Positions 1 through 7,301 of a stretch of 34,063 nt of DNA are shown in pieces. The notes under the pieces were generated by a model. The model was not told the origin of the DNA. It saw nothing but the letters and a program-made list of their open reading frames with translations, and did not search any database. Numbering within the stretch: the stretch's first letter is position 1; each line of letters opens with the position of its first letter. The stretch lies in NCBI GenBank assembly GCA_028287865.1, contig JAQBOU010000090.1:1-34063 (forward strand), written 5' to 3'. The position numbers and the translations under genes were made by a program. Source of the stretch: Mucilaginibacter sp. GTDB lineage: Bacteria; Bacteroidota; Bacteroidia; Sphingobacteriales; Sphingobacteriaceae.

Positions 1-78
1 CTTTATCAGTCTGTTACTAACAATATCAGTGATGGTAGATTTTCCTGCTCCTGACAACCCGCATAATTGTACTATCAT
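1..78 (-). CDS. cysC: Adenylylsulfate kinase-like protein, N-terminal fragment (runs off window)
   Basis: Only the first 26 codons are present; the gene continues past the left edge. The start ATG is at 78 on the minus strand. The peptide begins MIVQLCGLSGAGKST, a Walker A P-loop (GLSGAGKS, residues 7-14) placed immediately after a short first beta strand. That is how Bacteroidota APS kinases (CysC) begin, and GLSGxGKST is characteristic of that family. CysC phosphorylates adenosine 5'-phosphosulfate to PAPS in the cytoplasm, the sulfate donor for sulfotransferases and for sulfate assimilation. Other small P-loop kinases cannot be excluded from 26 residues. The next gene to the right is on the same strand but about 260 bp upstream, so this is probably a separate transcript. 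Confidence 0.55.
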   Translation of the reverse strand, partial: MIVQLCGLSGAGKSTITDIVSNRLIK

Positions 79-336
79 AGGTTTATAAAAAGTAAGGATA
101 AGTTCATTTTTTCCAAACGCAAAAAAACACATTCCAAGTATTATCTTATCGTGTGTATCAAACAAATTACCTTTCGAAAAACAAATAGTTGTTTTTTGAC
201 TCGCGCGGGCAGTAAATGTATTTTTTCGTTATGACTGAGATAAAACCAAAAGGTTTAATCCGATTTTAATTTTGGGGAGTTTTTTTTCAGCTTAAATAGA
301 GGCCTTCTTTAGATTAAATATTGGCACTACACATAT

Positions 337-1311
337 CTATTGTTGCTGTTGTTGCTGCTGCTGAATAATTTCCATATAACGCTGGTAGCTGTTTTTTGGA
401 AATTCGGAGATAATGCTGGTGATATGTGCTTCTGTTATCTGTGCATCGTTATTATTTAAAACGTTTTCATCATCTACCGATACAGCAACCTCCAGCTTAT
501 GGTTGGATGAACCTTTGTAAACGCCTTTTACCGGTGAACAGTCAGAAAAATTACGGCCAACCGCCAGCCGCACGTGGGTTTCATTAGCGATGCAATTATT
601 AGTTGGGTCAATGCCCAGCCAGCCATAATCCGGGATGTAGGCCTCAGCCCAGGCATGGGTAGCACCTTCGCCCCGCAAGCCATTACGCTTGCTGGTACAG
701 ATATAGCCGCTCACATACCTGGCAGGTATATGTACAAGGCGCAGCATTTCCATTAAAATATGCGCAAAATCCTGGCAAACACCAGCTTTAAGCTTCCATA
801 TTTCATCAAGTGTGGTGTCAACCGTTGTAACACCTTTAATGTATACAAAATTATTATACACATATTGGGAAAAACGAAGCGCTACCTGGTAAGGGGTATC
901 ATCTTTTTGTCTTTCACTGTCAACAATAGCTCTTAACTCTCTTAATCCTTCAAAATATTCTTGTTTTAAAAAATCGATATAAGGCACCATAAATTGCAAG
1001 CGTTTGAGGTCTTCCCATTGATGAGCAGGGAAAATATCATTTACGGGTGCTTCCCTGTGTTTGGTGGTTACCCAAACTTTCGAGTTGATGGTTAATACAG
1101 AATGCGGTTCGCTGTAAGTGAAGCTGCCAACTTCGTTTCCATAATAGTCAATATGAGTATCAACCAGGGGATTTCCAGTAATGGTAAGCTCCTGTTTTAA
1201 AACATCCTGGTACTGATCCTTTATCGGGAATAAGATGATCTGGTTTGCGCTGTCACGAACCTGACCCTCATAAATGTAACGCGTAATATGTTGTATTTCA
1301 AATTCGGGCAT
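337..1311 (-). CDS. Transglutaminase-like protease-fold protein with polyglutamine tail
   Basis: This 324-residue protein has an N-terminal beta domain of the bacterial transglutaminase N type (residues about 1-85) and a transglutaminase core. The catalytic triad is visible: Cys179 in AGVCQDFAH, His219 in GATHAWAEAY, Asp235 in GIDPTNN. There is no signal peptide, so it is probably cytoplasmic. Proteins of this fold can be peptidases, amidases or cross-linkers. It is the last gene of a three-gene minus-strand operon behind an alpha-E protein and a circularly permuted ATP-grasp enzyme, a recurrent bacterial set. By established comparative genomics that set is a predicted peptide-synthesis or tagging system, with this enzyme as the likely cleavage or processing step. 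The protein ends in eight consecutive glutamines (residues 317-324) encoded by a mixture of CAG and CAA just before the stop, which is odd for the family. Confidence 0.88.
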   Translation of the reverse strand: MPEFEIQHITRYIYEGQVRDSANQIILFPIKDQYQDVLKQELTITGNPLVDTHIDYYGNEVGSFTYSEPHSVLTINSKVWVTTKHREAPVNDIFPAHQWEDLKRLQFMVPYIDFLKQEYFEGLRELRAIVDSERQKDDTPYQVALRFSQYVYNNFVYIKGVTTVDTTLDEIWKLKAGVCQDFAHILMEMLRLVHIPARYVSGYICTSKRNGLRGEGATHAWAEAYIPDYGWLGIDPTNNCIANETHVRLAVGRNFSDCSPVKGVYKGSSNHKLEVAVSVDDENVLNNNDAQITEAHITSIISEFPKNSYQRYMEIIQQQQQQQQ

Positions 1312-1337
1312 CTTTTTTAAATTAATTGATTCAAAAA

Positions 1338-1400
1338 TTGAAAATGAAAGATTTTTAAATGCCTCTCATTTTCAAATCTTCAAATAACACATCTTCAAAT
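1338..1400. repeat. Intergenic inverted repeat and TTCAAATC-type tandem words
   Basis: The 94-bp gap between the alpha-E and transglutaminase genes holds a perfect 10-bp inverted repeat: TTGAAAATGA at 1338-1347 and its complement at 1366-1375, with an 18-nt loop. A run of near-repeated words follows, with ATCTTCAAAT at both 1376-1385 and 1391-1400. Spacing is about 8 bp. It may form a hairpin in the operon mRNA, but there is no T-tract and no evidence that it terminates transcription. Confidence 0.6.
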
Positions 1401-1404
1401 TAAA

Positions 1405-2346
1405 CTATGAATTTGCAAAATAGTGTTCATTAAGTGAATTTCCTATACCATAAAGCTCAGTCCGTATCTGTGTTAAAAATAAATGCAAACCTTCCTGTTC
1501 AATACTTTTTACAGAACTGTACTTGATCCGGCTTTGCAGCCTTCCTATCCTGAATGACATCTCCCTGAAATCGTCCAGGTTGCTATCATTCTTTAGCCTG
1601 TCAAAATAGCGCTGAATGTTATTTACCGAATAGATCACCGATCTTGGGAAATCGTTATTCAATACTACCTGCTCCAATATATTGGATGCCTCAAAGCCTT
1701 CGCGGTATGTTTTCAGGTAAAGCTCATATCCGCCCAATGAAAGCAGCAGGTGCTTCCAGTAGCTGGTATCGGTAAGCAGGTCGGGATTGTCACTTACGGA
1801 ACCAAACTTGGCATCCAAAATATCAACCGACTGGATGGCCCGCTCCAGGTATTTACCAATATTCATAAAGCTCCGTCCTTCGCCACGTTCCATAGTGATC
1901 TCAACCGTTCCATAATAAAGCATTACCTGTTTTATCAATACATCCAGTACACTGATAGGATCATCGCGCAGCAAAGATTTTTCCAATCGTGGGTCTTTTA
2001 CAGCATGGTAATATTCGTTAAGACACTGCCAAAGATCTTTGGGGATATGTTCCTGTACGCCGCGGGCATTCTCGCGGGCAAGGGTAATAATATTCAAAAT
2101 GGAATTAGAATTACTTTTACCAATCACCATATATTTTAAAACTGCACGACTATTATTTTCAAGTTTTGCACTTTCGTCTTCATCTTCATCTCTTCCGGAA
2201 AATATCCTGATCACCGGTTCCCAGGTAAACTCCTGTACCGTATCCTGCGATGATGCATAATTTATTTTGAGCATCCGCAGCATACCGTCGCTACGTTCAA
2301 TGTACCTGCTTAACCAATAAAAACTTGCTGCTACCCTGCTTAACAT
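1405..2346 (-). CDS. Alpha-E domain protein (DUF403 family)
   Basis: The 313-residue protein opens with MLSRVAASFYWLSRYIER, the hallmark start of alpha-E proteins (PF04168, COG2307). The rest is predicted to be almost wholly helical, with no signal peptide or membrane segment. The biochemical role is not established. In comparative genomics the family is found almost always beside a circularly permuted ATP-grasp protein and a transglutaminase, exactly as here: the ATP-grasp gene ends 91 bp upstream and the transglutaminase starts 93 bp downstream, all on the minus strand. It is therefore probably a structural or helper component of the same peptide-modifying system. The full length fits the family and no broken motif is seen. 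Confidence 0.88.
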   Translation of the reverse strand: MLSRVAASFYWLSRYIERSDGMLRMLKINYASSQDTVQEFTWEPVIRIFSGRDEDEDESAKLENNSRAVLKYMVIGKSNSNSILNIITLARENARGVQEHIPKDLWQCLNEYYHAVKDPRLEKSLLRDDPISVLDVLIKQVMLYYGTVEITMERGEGRSFMNIGKYLERAIQSVDILDAKFGSVSDNPDLLTDTSYWKHLLLSLGGYELYLKTYREGFEASNILEQVVLNNDFPRSVIYSVNNIQRYFDRLKNDSNLDDFREMSFRIGRLQSRIKYSSVKSIEQEGLHLFLTQIRTELYGIGNSLNEHYFANS

Positions 2347-2355
2347 AAATTCTTT

Positions 2356-2431
2356 ATTTCGGATATCGGATTTTCCATTTCGGATTTATTTTTTTTATTA
2401 ATCATTGACCTTTATCCTTTTACCTTTAAAC
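2356..2431. repeat. Heptad word repeats in the ATP-grasp/alpha-E gap
   Basis: Two short arrays with a 7-bp period sit in the 91-bp gap. The first (2357-2387) reads TTTCGGA, TATCGGA, TTTTCCA, TTTCGGA, TTT. The second (2404-2424, trailing on to about 2431) reads ATTGACC, TTTATCC, TTTTACC. The first array aligns with the element at 9231-9262 over 32 bp with 27 identities. No coding potential or promoter is evident. Confidence 0.65.
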
Positions 2432-2437
2432 CTAAAC

Positions 2438-3886
2438 TTACGCTAATACCCAAGTATCCTTACTGCCACCGCCCTGCGAGCTGTTTACCACCAGCGAACC
2501 TTCTTTAAGCGCTACACGCGTTAATCCGCCGGGAACTATTTCAATCCCATCCGGTCCGTACAATGCATACGGCCGCAGGTCAATCCGGCGTGGTTGTAAT
2601 TCGCCCTGCATATAACATGGGGCCGCAGAAAGACTTATGGTGGGCTGCGCGATAAAATTACGCGGCTCTTTTAATATTTCCAGTTTATAGTCTTCAATTT
2701 CTTTTTCTGTTGCCGCATGTCCCATCAGCATTCCATATCCCCCGCTACCGTTTGTTTTTTTGATCACCATTGTATTAATGTTTTCAAAAACGTGTGCGCG
2801 CTCATCGGCATTACCCAATTGGTGTGTGGGTACATTTTTAAGTATCGGCTCCTCATTTAAATAATAACGGATCATCTCGGGCACGTAAACATAAACTGCT
2901 TTATCGTCGGCAACACCAGTCCCGATAGCGTTTACTATGGCAACGTTGCCTTTACGGTAAGCGCCCATAATACCGGCAACCCCCAACATACTCGACGGAT
3001 TAAATACCAGCGGATCAAGATATTCGTCATCCACCCGGCGATAGATGACGTCCACCTGCTGCAGGCCGGTAGTAGTTTTCATATAAACTTTATGGTTATT
3101 AACCACCAGGTCCCGCCCTTCCACCAATTCAACCCCCATTAAGCGGGCCAGTGTAGTATGCTCAAAATAAGCAGAGTTGTATATGCCCGGGCTTAGCAGC
3201 ACAATGGTAGGATTGTGGATTTGCCTGGGCGATAATGCAAGCAGATTTTTGTACAATATAGTTGGATACTCGGTAACGCTTCTGACCCCGCATTGCGGCA
3301 GCAGGTCAGGAAAAAGACGTTTAGTGATCTCCCGGTTTTCAAGCATATAACTTACTCCCGAGGGAGTACGCAGATTATCCTCCAGCACATAAAAGGTGCC
3401 ATCATGGTCGCGGATGATATCAATGCCGGATATATGGACATAAATATCATAAGGCACCTGTAAATGATACATTTCCCGCAGAAAATGCGGGCAGGAATAT
3501 ATTATATCAATAGGTACAATTCCGTCATTGATAATAAACTGATTGTGGTAAACATCTTTTAAAAAGAGGTTAAGGGCAGTAAGCCGCTGTTTAATCCCTT
3601 TCTCCACAAACGCCCATTCTTCGGCAGTAATGATACGGGGAATAATATCAAATGGAAATATTTTTTCAATGCCTTCACCGCTGTTATACACAGTAAAGGT
3701 AATTCCCTGGCTCATGAAAAGTCGTTTGGCCAGTTCCTCTTTATTATTGAGATCATCGGCTGATTCGCCCGAAATATATTCAATAACCTTACGATAATGG
3801 TCGCGCACATTGGCATCCAAACCATACATTTCATCCCAAACGCCATTAATTGGGTTGTATTTGTCAAAATAAGCTGATTCCTGCAT
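2438..3886 (-). CDS. Circularly permuted type 2 ATP-grasp protein (DUF407/COG2308)
   Basis: The 482-residue protein is the full family length. Conserved blocks are visible in order: EDNLRTPSGVSYMLENR (169-185), RRVDDEYLDP (283-292), NAIGTGVADDKA (319-330), KKTNGSGGYGM (376-386, glycine-rich nucleotide loop), RRIDLRPY (433-440) and NSSQGGGSKDTWV (468-480). ATP-grasp enzymes ligate a carboxylate to an amine using ATP through an acyl phosphate. This permuted branch was predicted by comparative genomics to be a peptide-forming amidoligase. It is the first gene of a three-gene minus-strand operon with the alpha-E and transglutaminase genes, and the substrate is unknown. No signal peptide is present, so it is cytoplasmic. 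The ATG at 3886 is the only good start before upstream stops. Confidence 0.92.
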   Translation of the reverse strand: MQESAYFDKYNPINGVWDEMYGLDANVRDHYRKVIEYISGESADDLNNKEELAKRLFMSQGITFTVYNSGEGIEKIFPFDIIPRIITAEEWAFVEKGIKQRLTALNLFLKDVYHNQFIINDGIVPIDIIYSCPHFLREMYHLQVPYDIYVHISGIDIIRDHDGTFYVLEDNLRTPSGVSYMLENREITKRLFPDLLPQCGVRSVTEYPTILYKNLLALSPRQIHNPTIVLLSPGIYNSAYFEHTTLARLMGVELVEGRDLVVNNHKVYMKTTTGLQQVDVIYRRVDDEYLDPLVFNPSSMLGVAGIMGAYRKGNVAIVNAIGTGVADDKAVYVYVPEMIRYYLNEEPILKNVPTHQLGNADERAHVFENINTMVIKKTNGSGGYGMLMGHAATEKEIEDYKLEILKEPRNFIAQPTISLSAAPCYMQGELQPRRIDLRPYALYGPDGIEIVPGGLTRVALKEGSLVVNSSQGGGSKDTWVLA

Positions 3887-4253
3887 CGTTAAATAAGATA
3901 AATTAAACCAGTTACTTTTAAAAAACGTAATTTATGAAGTGTTTTTAGATAAAAACGAATTATTTATCAAAATTTTAGGAAATTCTTAATTTATTTCAGT
4001 TCTAACGTGAAACTTTACAATTTTTTAAAGCAAAAATACGGCATTTATCGGTTAAAACTAATGCAAAACGTTATGTAAACTTTAAGCATAGGATCAGGAA
4101 GCGCTTCCTTAGTTTTTTTTGCAAAAGCCGATCCCATTCCCGATGTCCTGCCGATTGTCAAATAGTTTCCGGTAATTTCCACGCTTAAAGTTAAGCTAAA
4201 GCTTTATTATTTTTATTATAAATAAAGTATCTTGCCTATATCTAACTAATACA
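3887..4253. other. 367-bp divergent intergenic region
   Basis: AT-rich DNA between the minus-strand ATP-grasp operon and the plus-strand PfkB gene; it must hold both promoters. No coding sequence is convincing. It contains the palindrome and T-run at 4096-4120, annotated separately. Near the PfkB start there is TATCTTGC at 4228-4235, one base short of the Bacteroidota TAnnTTTG box. For the operon side only weak TATCTTAT-like matches are seen. Confidence 0.6.
4096..4120 (+). promoter_or_regulatory. 14-bp palindrome followed by T-run: LacI-type operator or small terminator
   Basis: AGGAAGCGCTTCCT (4096-4109) is a perfect 14-bp palindrome with a central CG, resembling operators of LacI/CcpA-type regulators. 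It is followed at 4113-4120 by eight T residues, so it could instead be a small plus-strand terminator (5-bp stem, GCGC loop). It lies about 145 bp upstream of the PfkB kinase gene. The sequence alone does not decide between the two readings. Confidence 0.45.
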
Positions 4254-5126
4254 ATGTTTGACATTTGCTGCATAGGCCACATCACGTCTGACAAGGTGGT
4301 TAACGCCGAAACCATTAAATACATGGCCGGCGGCACTGCTTTTTATTTCGCTAGTGCGGTTAATAACCTCGATCTTAAATTTTTATTGGTTACGGCCCTT
4401 GCCCCGGACGAAATGCATTATGTAGCCGATCTTCGGAATAAAGGAATTGAAGTAACCGTGCAGTCCAGTGCTCATACTGTTTATTTTGAAAACATCTATG
4501 CTGAAGACCAGGACCAGCGAACGCAAAATGTATTACAAAAGGCGGATCCGTTCGCGTTTGAAACATTAGATAACATAAATGCTAAAATATTTCACCTGGG
4601 GCCTTTACTGGCAGATGATATCAGCACGTCATTAATCAAAATATTAGCCGCCAAAGCACGCGTAAGCCTGGATGTGCAGGGATATTTGCGCAAGGTTATA
4701 AACAGGAAAGTGCACGCCACTGACTGGCACGATAAAAAAGAAGCACTGCAATACATCCATATATTGAAGGCGGACGTTGCTGAATTAAAGGCCTTAACCG
4801 GCTGCAACGAGGTAAAAGAGGGAGTAAAAACTTTAGCAGATTGGGGAATAAAGGAAATAGTTGTCACCAATGGCAGCCAGGGATCAATGATCTATAATGA
4901 AGATATATTTTATAATATACGCGCCTATAAGCCCGGAATTGTAGTTGATGCCACCGGCTGTGGAGATACCTATATGGCCGGATATTTATACCAGCGCATA
5001 AAAAGTATAGACATACAACAAGCCGGCGAGTTTGCCTCTGCCATGGCAGGACTAAAAACAGAAACATCCGGGCCATTTTGCGGAACAGAACAAGATGTAC
5101 TGAAATTTATGATGACGCACCAATAA
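4254..5126 (+). CDS. PfkB-family carbohydrate/nucleoside kinase
   Basis: This 290-residue protein is a ribokinase-fold sugar kinase. It shows the N-terminal substrate-side glycines (AGGTAFYFA, 25-33), the nucleotide-side strand VTNGSQGS (204-211) and PfkB signature 2, DATGCGDTYMAGYL (232-245), in which Asp238 is the expected catalytic base in the anion-hole motif GCGD. The family phosphorylates sugars or nucleosides with ATP in the cytoplasm; the exact substrate cannot be read from sequence. The frame opens at the ATG at 4254, and the protein begins MFDICCIGHI, a normal first strand. It converges with pyrD, with only 18 bp between the stop codons. A LacI-like palindrome upstream would fit sugar-responsive control, but that is inference. 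Confidence 0.85.
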   Translation: MFDICCIGHITSDKVVNAETIKYMAGGTAFYFASAVNNLDLKFLLVTALAPDEMHYVADLRNKGIEVTVQSSAHTVYFENIYAEDQDQRTQNVLQKADPFAFETLDNINAKIFHLGPLLADDISTSLIKILAAKARVSLDVQGYLRKVINRKVHATDWHDKKEALQYIHILKADVAELKALTGCNEVKEGVKTLADWGIKEIVVTNGSQGSMIYNEDIFYNIRAYKPGIVVDATGCGDTYMAGYLYQRIKSIDIQQAGEFASAMAGLKTETSGPFCGTEQDVLKFMMTHQ

Positions 5127-5144
5127 ATTATTTTAAAGTATGTT

Positions 5145-6200
5145 TTATTTATCTGCAGACTTTTCGATTATCTTTTTATTAATCCTTTTTATCAATCCCG
5201 GGCCTTCATAAATAAAACCGGTATAAAGCTGCAGCAACGATGCACCTGCATTTAATTTTTCAATCGCATCTTGGGGCGAGTGAATACCGCCCACGCCTAT
5301 GATTGGAAATGAGCCCTTTGATTTATTATTTATATAGGTGATCACTTCAGTTGCGCGGTTGGTTAAAGGTTTTCCGCTTAAACCGCCTGTTTCGTTCTTT
5401 AATTCACCTTTTGACGTTAATCTCTCCCTGCTGATAGTAGTATTAGTTGCGATGATACCGGCAATGCCTGTTTGCTGCACTATTTCAACAATATCATCCA
5501 ACTGTTCGTTAGTCAGATCAGGCGCTATTTTTAATAAGATAGGTCTGCTGATGCCATTTTTTAAATTTCGCTTTTGCAGCGTATTCAGCAGTTCCATTAA
5601 CGGTCCTTTTTCCTGCAATTCGCGCAAACCGGGTGTATTGGGCGAACTTACGTTTACCACAAAGTAATCAACTACATCAAATAAGCGGTCAAAACATTTT
5701 ATGTAATCATTAACGGCCTCTTCATTGGGTGTAATTTTATTTTTACCGATGTTGCCGCCAATGATCAGCCCCTGCTGTTGCTTTTTAGCATTCCGGCGAA
5801 AAGCTGCTATCCGTTCGGCAACTACATCTACCCCCATATTATTAAAACCCATGCGGTTAATCAATCCGCCATCCTCAGGCAGCCTGAACATACGCGGCTT
5901 GGGGTTACCTGCCTGCGGCAATGGGGTTACTGTTCCCACTTCAACAAAACCAAAGCCCATATCAGCCATTTCGCCCATCAGTTCACCATTCTTATCAAAG
6001 CCAGCTGCCAGGCCTACCGGATTTTTAAACTTAAGGCCAAAAACCTCCTTTTCCAGCTGGATATCTTCAAAATTCCATAGCGCACGACTTAACGCTGCAC
6101 CGCCGGGAAACCGGTTAAAGCGTTTAAGATTAGCAGTAACAAAATGATGTACTTTTTCCGGATCGAATTGAAAAAGTATGGGCTTAAGCAAAAAATACAT
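5145..6200 (-). CDS. pyrD: Quinone-dependent dihydroorotate dehydrogenase (class 2)
   Basis: The 351-residue enzyme oxidises dihydroorotate to orotate in pyrimidine synthesis, passing electrons through FMN to membrane quinone. The N-terminal amphipathic segment ([12 protein letters not shown]) typical of class 2 is present. FMN and substrate motifs follow: [14 protein letters not shown] (60-73), [17 protein letters not shown] (87-103), INRMGFNN (114-121), IGGNIGKNK (147-155), NVSSPNTPG (183-191; Ser186 is the class 2 catalytic base), [16 protein letters not shown], and GVGGIHS near the end. The frame stays open for 23 more codons to an ATG at 6269, but those codons are mostly a translated 7-bp tandem repeat (6222-6251) and resemble no PyrD. 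The ATG at 6200 gives the normal N-terminus. Divergent from the SGNH hydrolase gene. Confidence 0.96.
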   Translation of the reverse strand: MYFLLKPILFQFDPEKVHHFVTANLKRFNRFPGGAALSRALWNFEDIQLEKEVFGLKFKNPVGLAAGFDKNGELMGEMADMGFGFVEVGTVTPLPQAGNPKPRMFRLPEDGGLINRMGFNNMGVDVVAERIAAFRRNAKKQQQGLIIGGNIGKNKITPNEEAVNDYIKCFDRLFDVVDYFVVNVSSPNTPGLRELQEKGPLMELLNTLQKRNLKNGISRPILLKIAPDLTNEQLDDIVEIVQQTGIAGIIATNTTISRERLTSKGELKNETGGLSGKPLTNRATEVITYINNKSKGSFPIIGVGGIHSPQDAIEKLNAGASLLQLYTGFIYEGPGLIKRINKKIIEKSADK

Positions 6201-6221
6201 AGCCGCGAAGTTATGAGTTTT

Positions 6222-6251
6222 AGTCCATAGTCGATAGTCCGCAGACCGCAG
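6222..6251. repeat. AGTCCAT heptad repeat upstream of pyrD
   Basis: Four 7-bp units in register: AGTCCAT (6222-6228), AGTCGAT (6229-6235), AGTCCGC (6236-6242), AGACCGC (6243-6249), then AG. It lies 21 bp upstream of the chosen pyrD start, probably in the leader. Confidence 0.75.
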
Positions 6252-6270
6252 CCAAAAATTTTTAGCCAAT

Positions 6271-6278
6271 TATATTTG
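6271..6278 (+). promoter_or_regulatory. Possible -7 promoter element TATATTTG
   Basis: Exact match to the Bacteroidota TAnnTTTG box on the plus strand, 127 bp upstream of the SGNH hydrolase start. No clear -33 TTTG partner is seen at the usual distance, so this is a weak call. Confidence 0.3.
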
Positions 6279-6294
6279 TAACAGATTTGCTAAA

Positions 6295-6312
6295 TTGAAT
6301 TTGCAAATTCAA
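6295..6312. promoter_or_regulatory. Perfect 18-bp palindrome between pyrD and SGNH hydrolase
   Basis: TTGAATTTG at 6295-6303 is followed directly by its exact reverse complement at 6304-6312. The site sits between divergent genes, where a dimeric regulator could act on both. It is AT-rich and made of TTCAAAT-like words seen in a neighbouring repeat family, so it may be repeat-derived. Confidence 0.4.
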
Positions 6313-6374
6313 AAGAATATATATTAGCGCAAGACAATGATCGCCATCATGGATAATCAAAAAAACCATGTATG

Positions 6375-6395
6375 TCAACTGCTAACTATCAACTG
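6375..6395. repeat. TCAACTG heptad repeat
   Basis: Three 7-bp units just upstream of the SGNH hydrolase start: TCAACTG (6375-6381), CTAACTA (6382-6388), TCAACTG (6389-6395). Same 7-bp spacing as other gap repeats but a different word. Confidence 0.55.
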
Positions 6396-6405
6396 AATAT
6401 AATCT

Positions 6406-7167
6406 ATGAAATCAACCACCAACCGCCGTAATTTTATAAAAAATGCTGGTGTCGGCGCACTGGCTACAATGGCTTTACCTCAAATTGTTTCGGCTGCTAT
6501 AGCAGGAGAAAAAAATAAAAAGATCAAACTAAATCAAAATGACGTGATCCTTTTCCAGGGCGATTCTATAACCGATTGGGGCCGCGACCATGCTAAATCA
6601 GCCCCAAATGAGACCGGCACATTGGGAACGGGTTATGTTTTGTTAACTGCCGGACAACTACTGCTTCAAAACCCCGGCAAAGCGCTGCAAATTTACAACA
6701 AAGGCATTAGCGGCAACAAGGTTTACCAGCTTGCCGAACGCTGGGATGCCGACTGCCTTGCATTAAAGCCAAACGTTTTGAGTATCCATATAGGTGTAAA
6801 TGATTATTGGCATACGTTAACCAGCGGATATACGGGCACCATTGAAAACTACATCTCCGATTACCACAAATTGCTCGACCGTACCAAACAGGCATTACCC
6901 GATGTTAAATTGGTTATTTGCGAACCCTTTGCCGTAAAAGGTGTTAAAGCTGTGGATGACAGATGGTATCCAACTTTCGACCTGTTCCGAAAAGCTGCGC
7001 GCGACATTGCAACTGAATACAACGCTCCGTTTGTTCCTTTCCAGTCGGCTTTCGATAAGGCACTGGAATCAGCTCCCGGGAATTACTGGACTATTGACGG
7101 TGTACATCCAGCCATACCAGGCGAAGCTTTGATGGCCCGTATGTGGATTGAGGCAGTGCGGGATTGA
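6406..7167 (+). CDS. Exported SGNH/GDSL hydrolase with Tat-type signal
   Basis: This 253-residue protein has all four SGNH blocks: GDSIT (52-56, nucleophile Ser54), KGISGN (99-104, Gly and Asn of the oxyanion hole), GVND (130-133) and DGVH (231-234, Asp and His of the triad). The family cleaves esters of lipids or of acetylated and acylated sugars; the substrate is not determinable here. The N-terminus TNRRNFIKNAGVG followed by a hydrophobic stretch and a VSAA-like cut region near residue 30 matches a twin-arginine export signal, so it should act folded in the periplasm or be anchored there. The start ATG at 6406 is the only one that gives an intact signal. Downstream 134 bp separate it from the ABC-F gene and carry an octad repeat. 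Confidence 0.9.
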   Translation: MKSTTNRRNFIKNAGVGALATMALPQIVSAAIAGEKNKKIKLNQNDVILFQGDSITDWGRDHAKSAPNETGTLGTGYVLLTAGQLLLQNPGKALQIYNKGISGNKVYQLAERWDADCLALKPNVLSIHIGVNDYWHTLTSGYTGTIENYISDYHKLLDRTKQALPDVKLVICEPFAVKGVKAVDDRWYPTFDLFRKAARDIATEYNAPFVPFQSAFDKALESAPGNYWTIDGVHPAIPGEALMARMWIEAVRD

Positions 7168-7174
7168 GTTAACT

Positions 7175-7206
7175 GGTCATTATTTCATTAGGTCATTATG
7201 TCATTG
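7175..7206. repeat. GGTCATTA octad repeat
   Basis: Four exact 8-bp steps: GGTCATTA (7175-7182), TTTCATTA (7183-7190), GGTCATTA (7191-7198), TGTCATTG (7199-7206). It begins 7 bp after the SGNH hydrolase stop codon. Confidence 0.8.
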
Positions 7207-7287
7207 CTTTGTTGAAAAACCTTACAAAACATACTATACCGGATGACTTAGTGACCAACGACCTGCTGACTTTTCACCTTAAAACCG

Positions 7288-7295
7288 TATCTTTG
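7288..7295 (+). promoter_or_regulatory. -7 promoter box TATCTTTG for the ABC-F gene
   Basis: Exact TAnnTTTG match ending 6 bp before the chosen ATG at 7302. If used, transcription would begin within a few bases of the start codon, giving a nearly leaderless mRNA. It also argues against the longer reading frame that opens at TTG 7209. No clear -33 element is seen. Confidence 0.5.
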
Positions 7296-7301
7296 CAGCA
7301 A

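Noticed and set aside
1750..2139. 129-residue plus-strand open frame opposite the alpha-E gene
   Set aside because: The alpha-E frame matches a conserved family; the opposing frame does not.
5725..6147. 140-residue plus-strand open frame across pyrD
   Set aside because: It lies wholly opposite a clear PyrD with intact motifs, and its translation is Pro/Ser-rich with no family pattern.
6402..6450. SGNH hydrolase as a plain Sec-signal protein
   Set aside because: The RRNFIK motif before the hydrophobic stretch is better explained by Tat export, though Sec cannot be excluded entirely.
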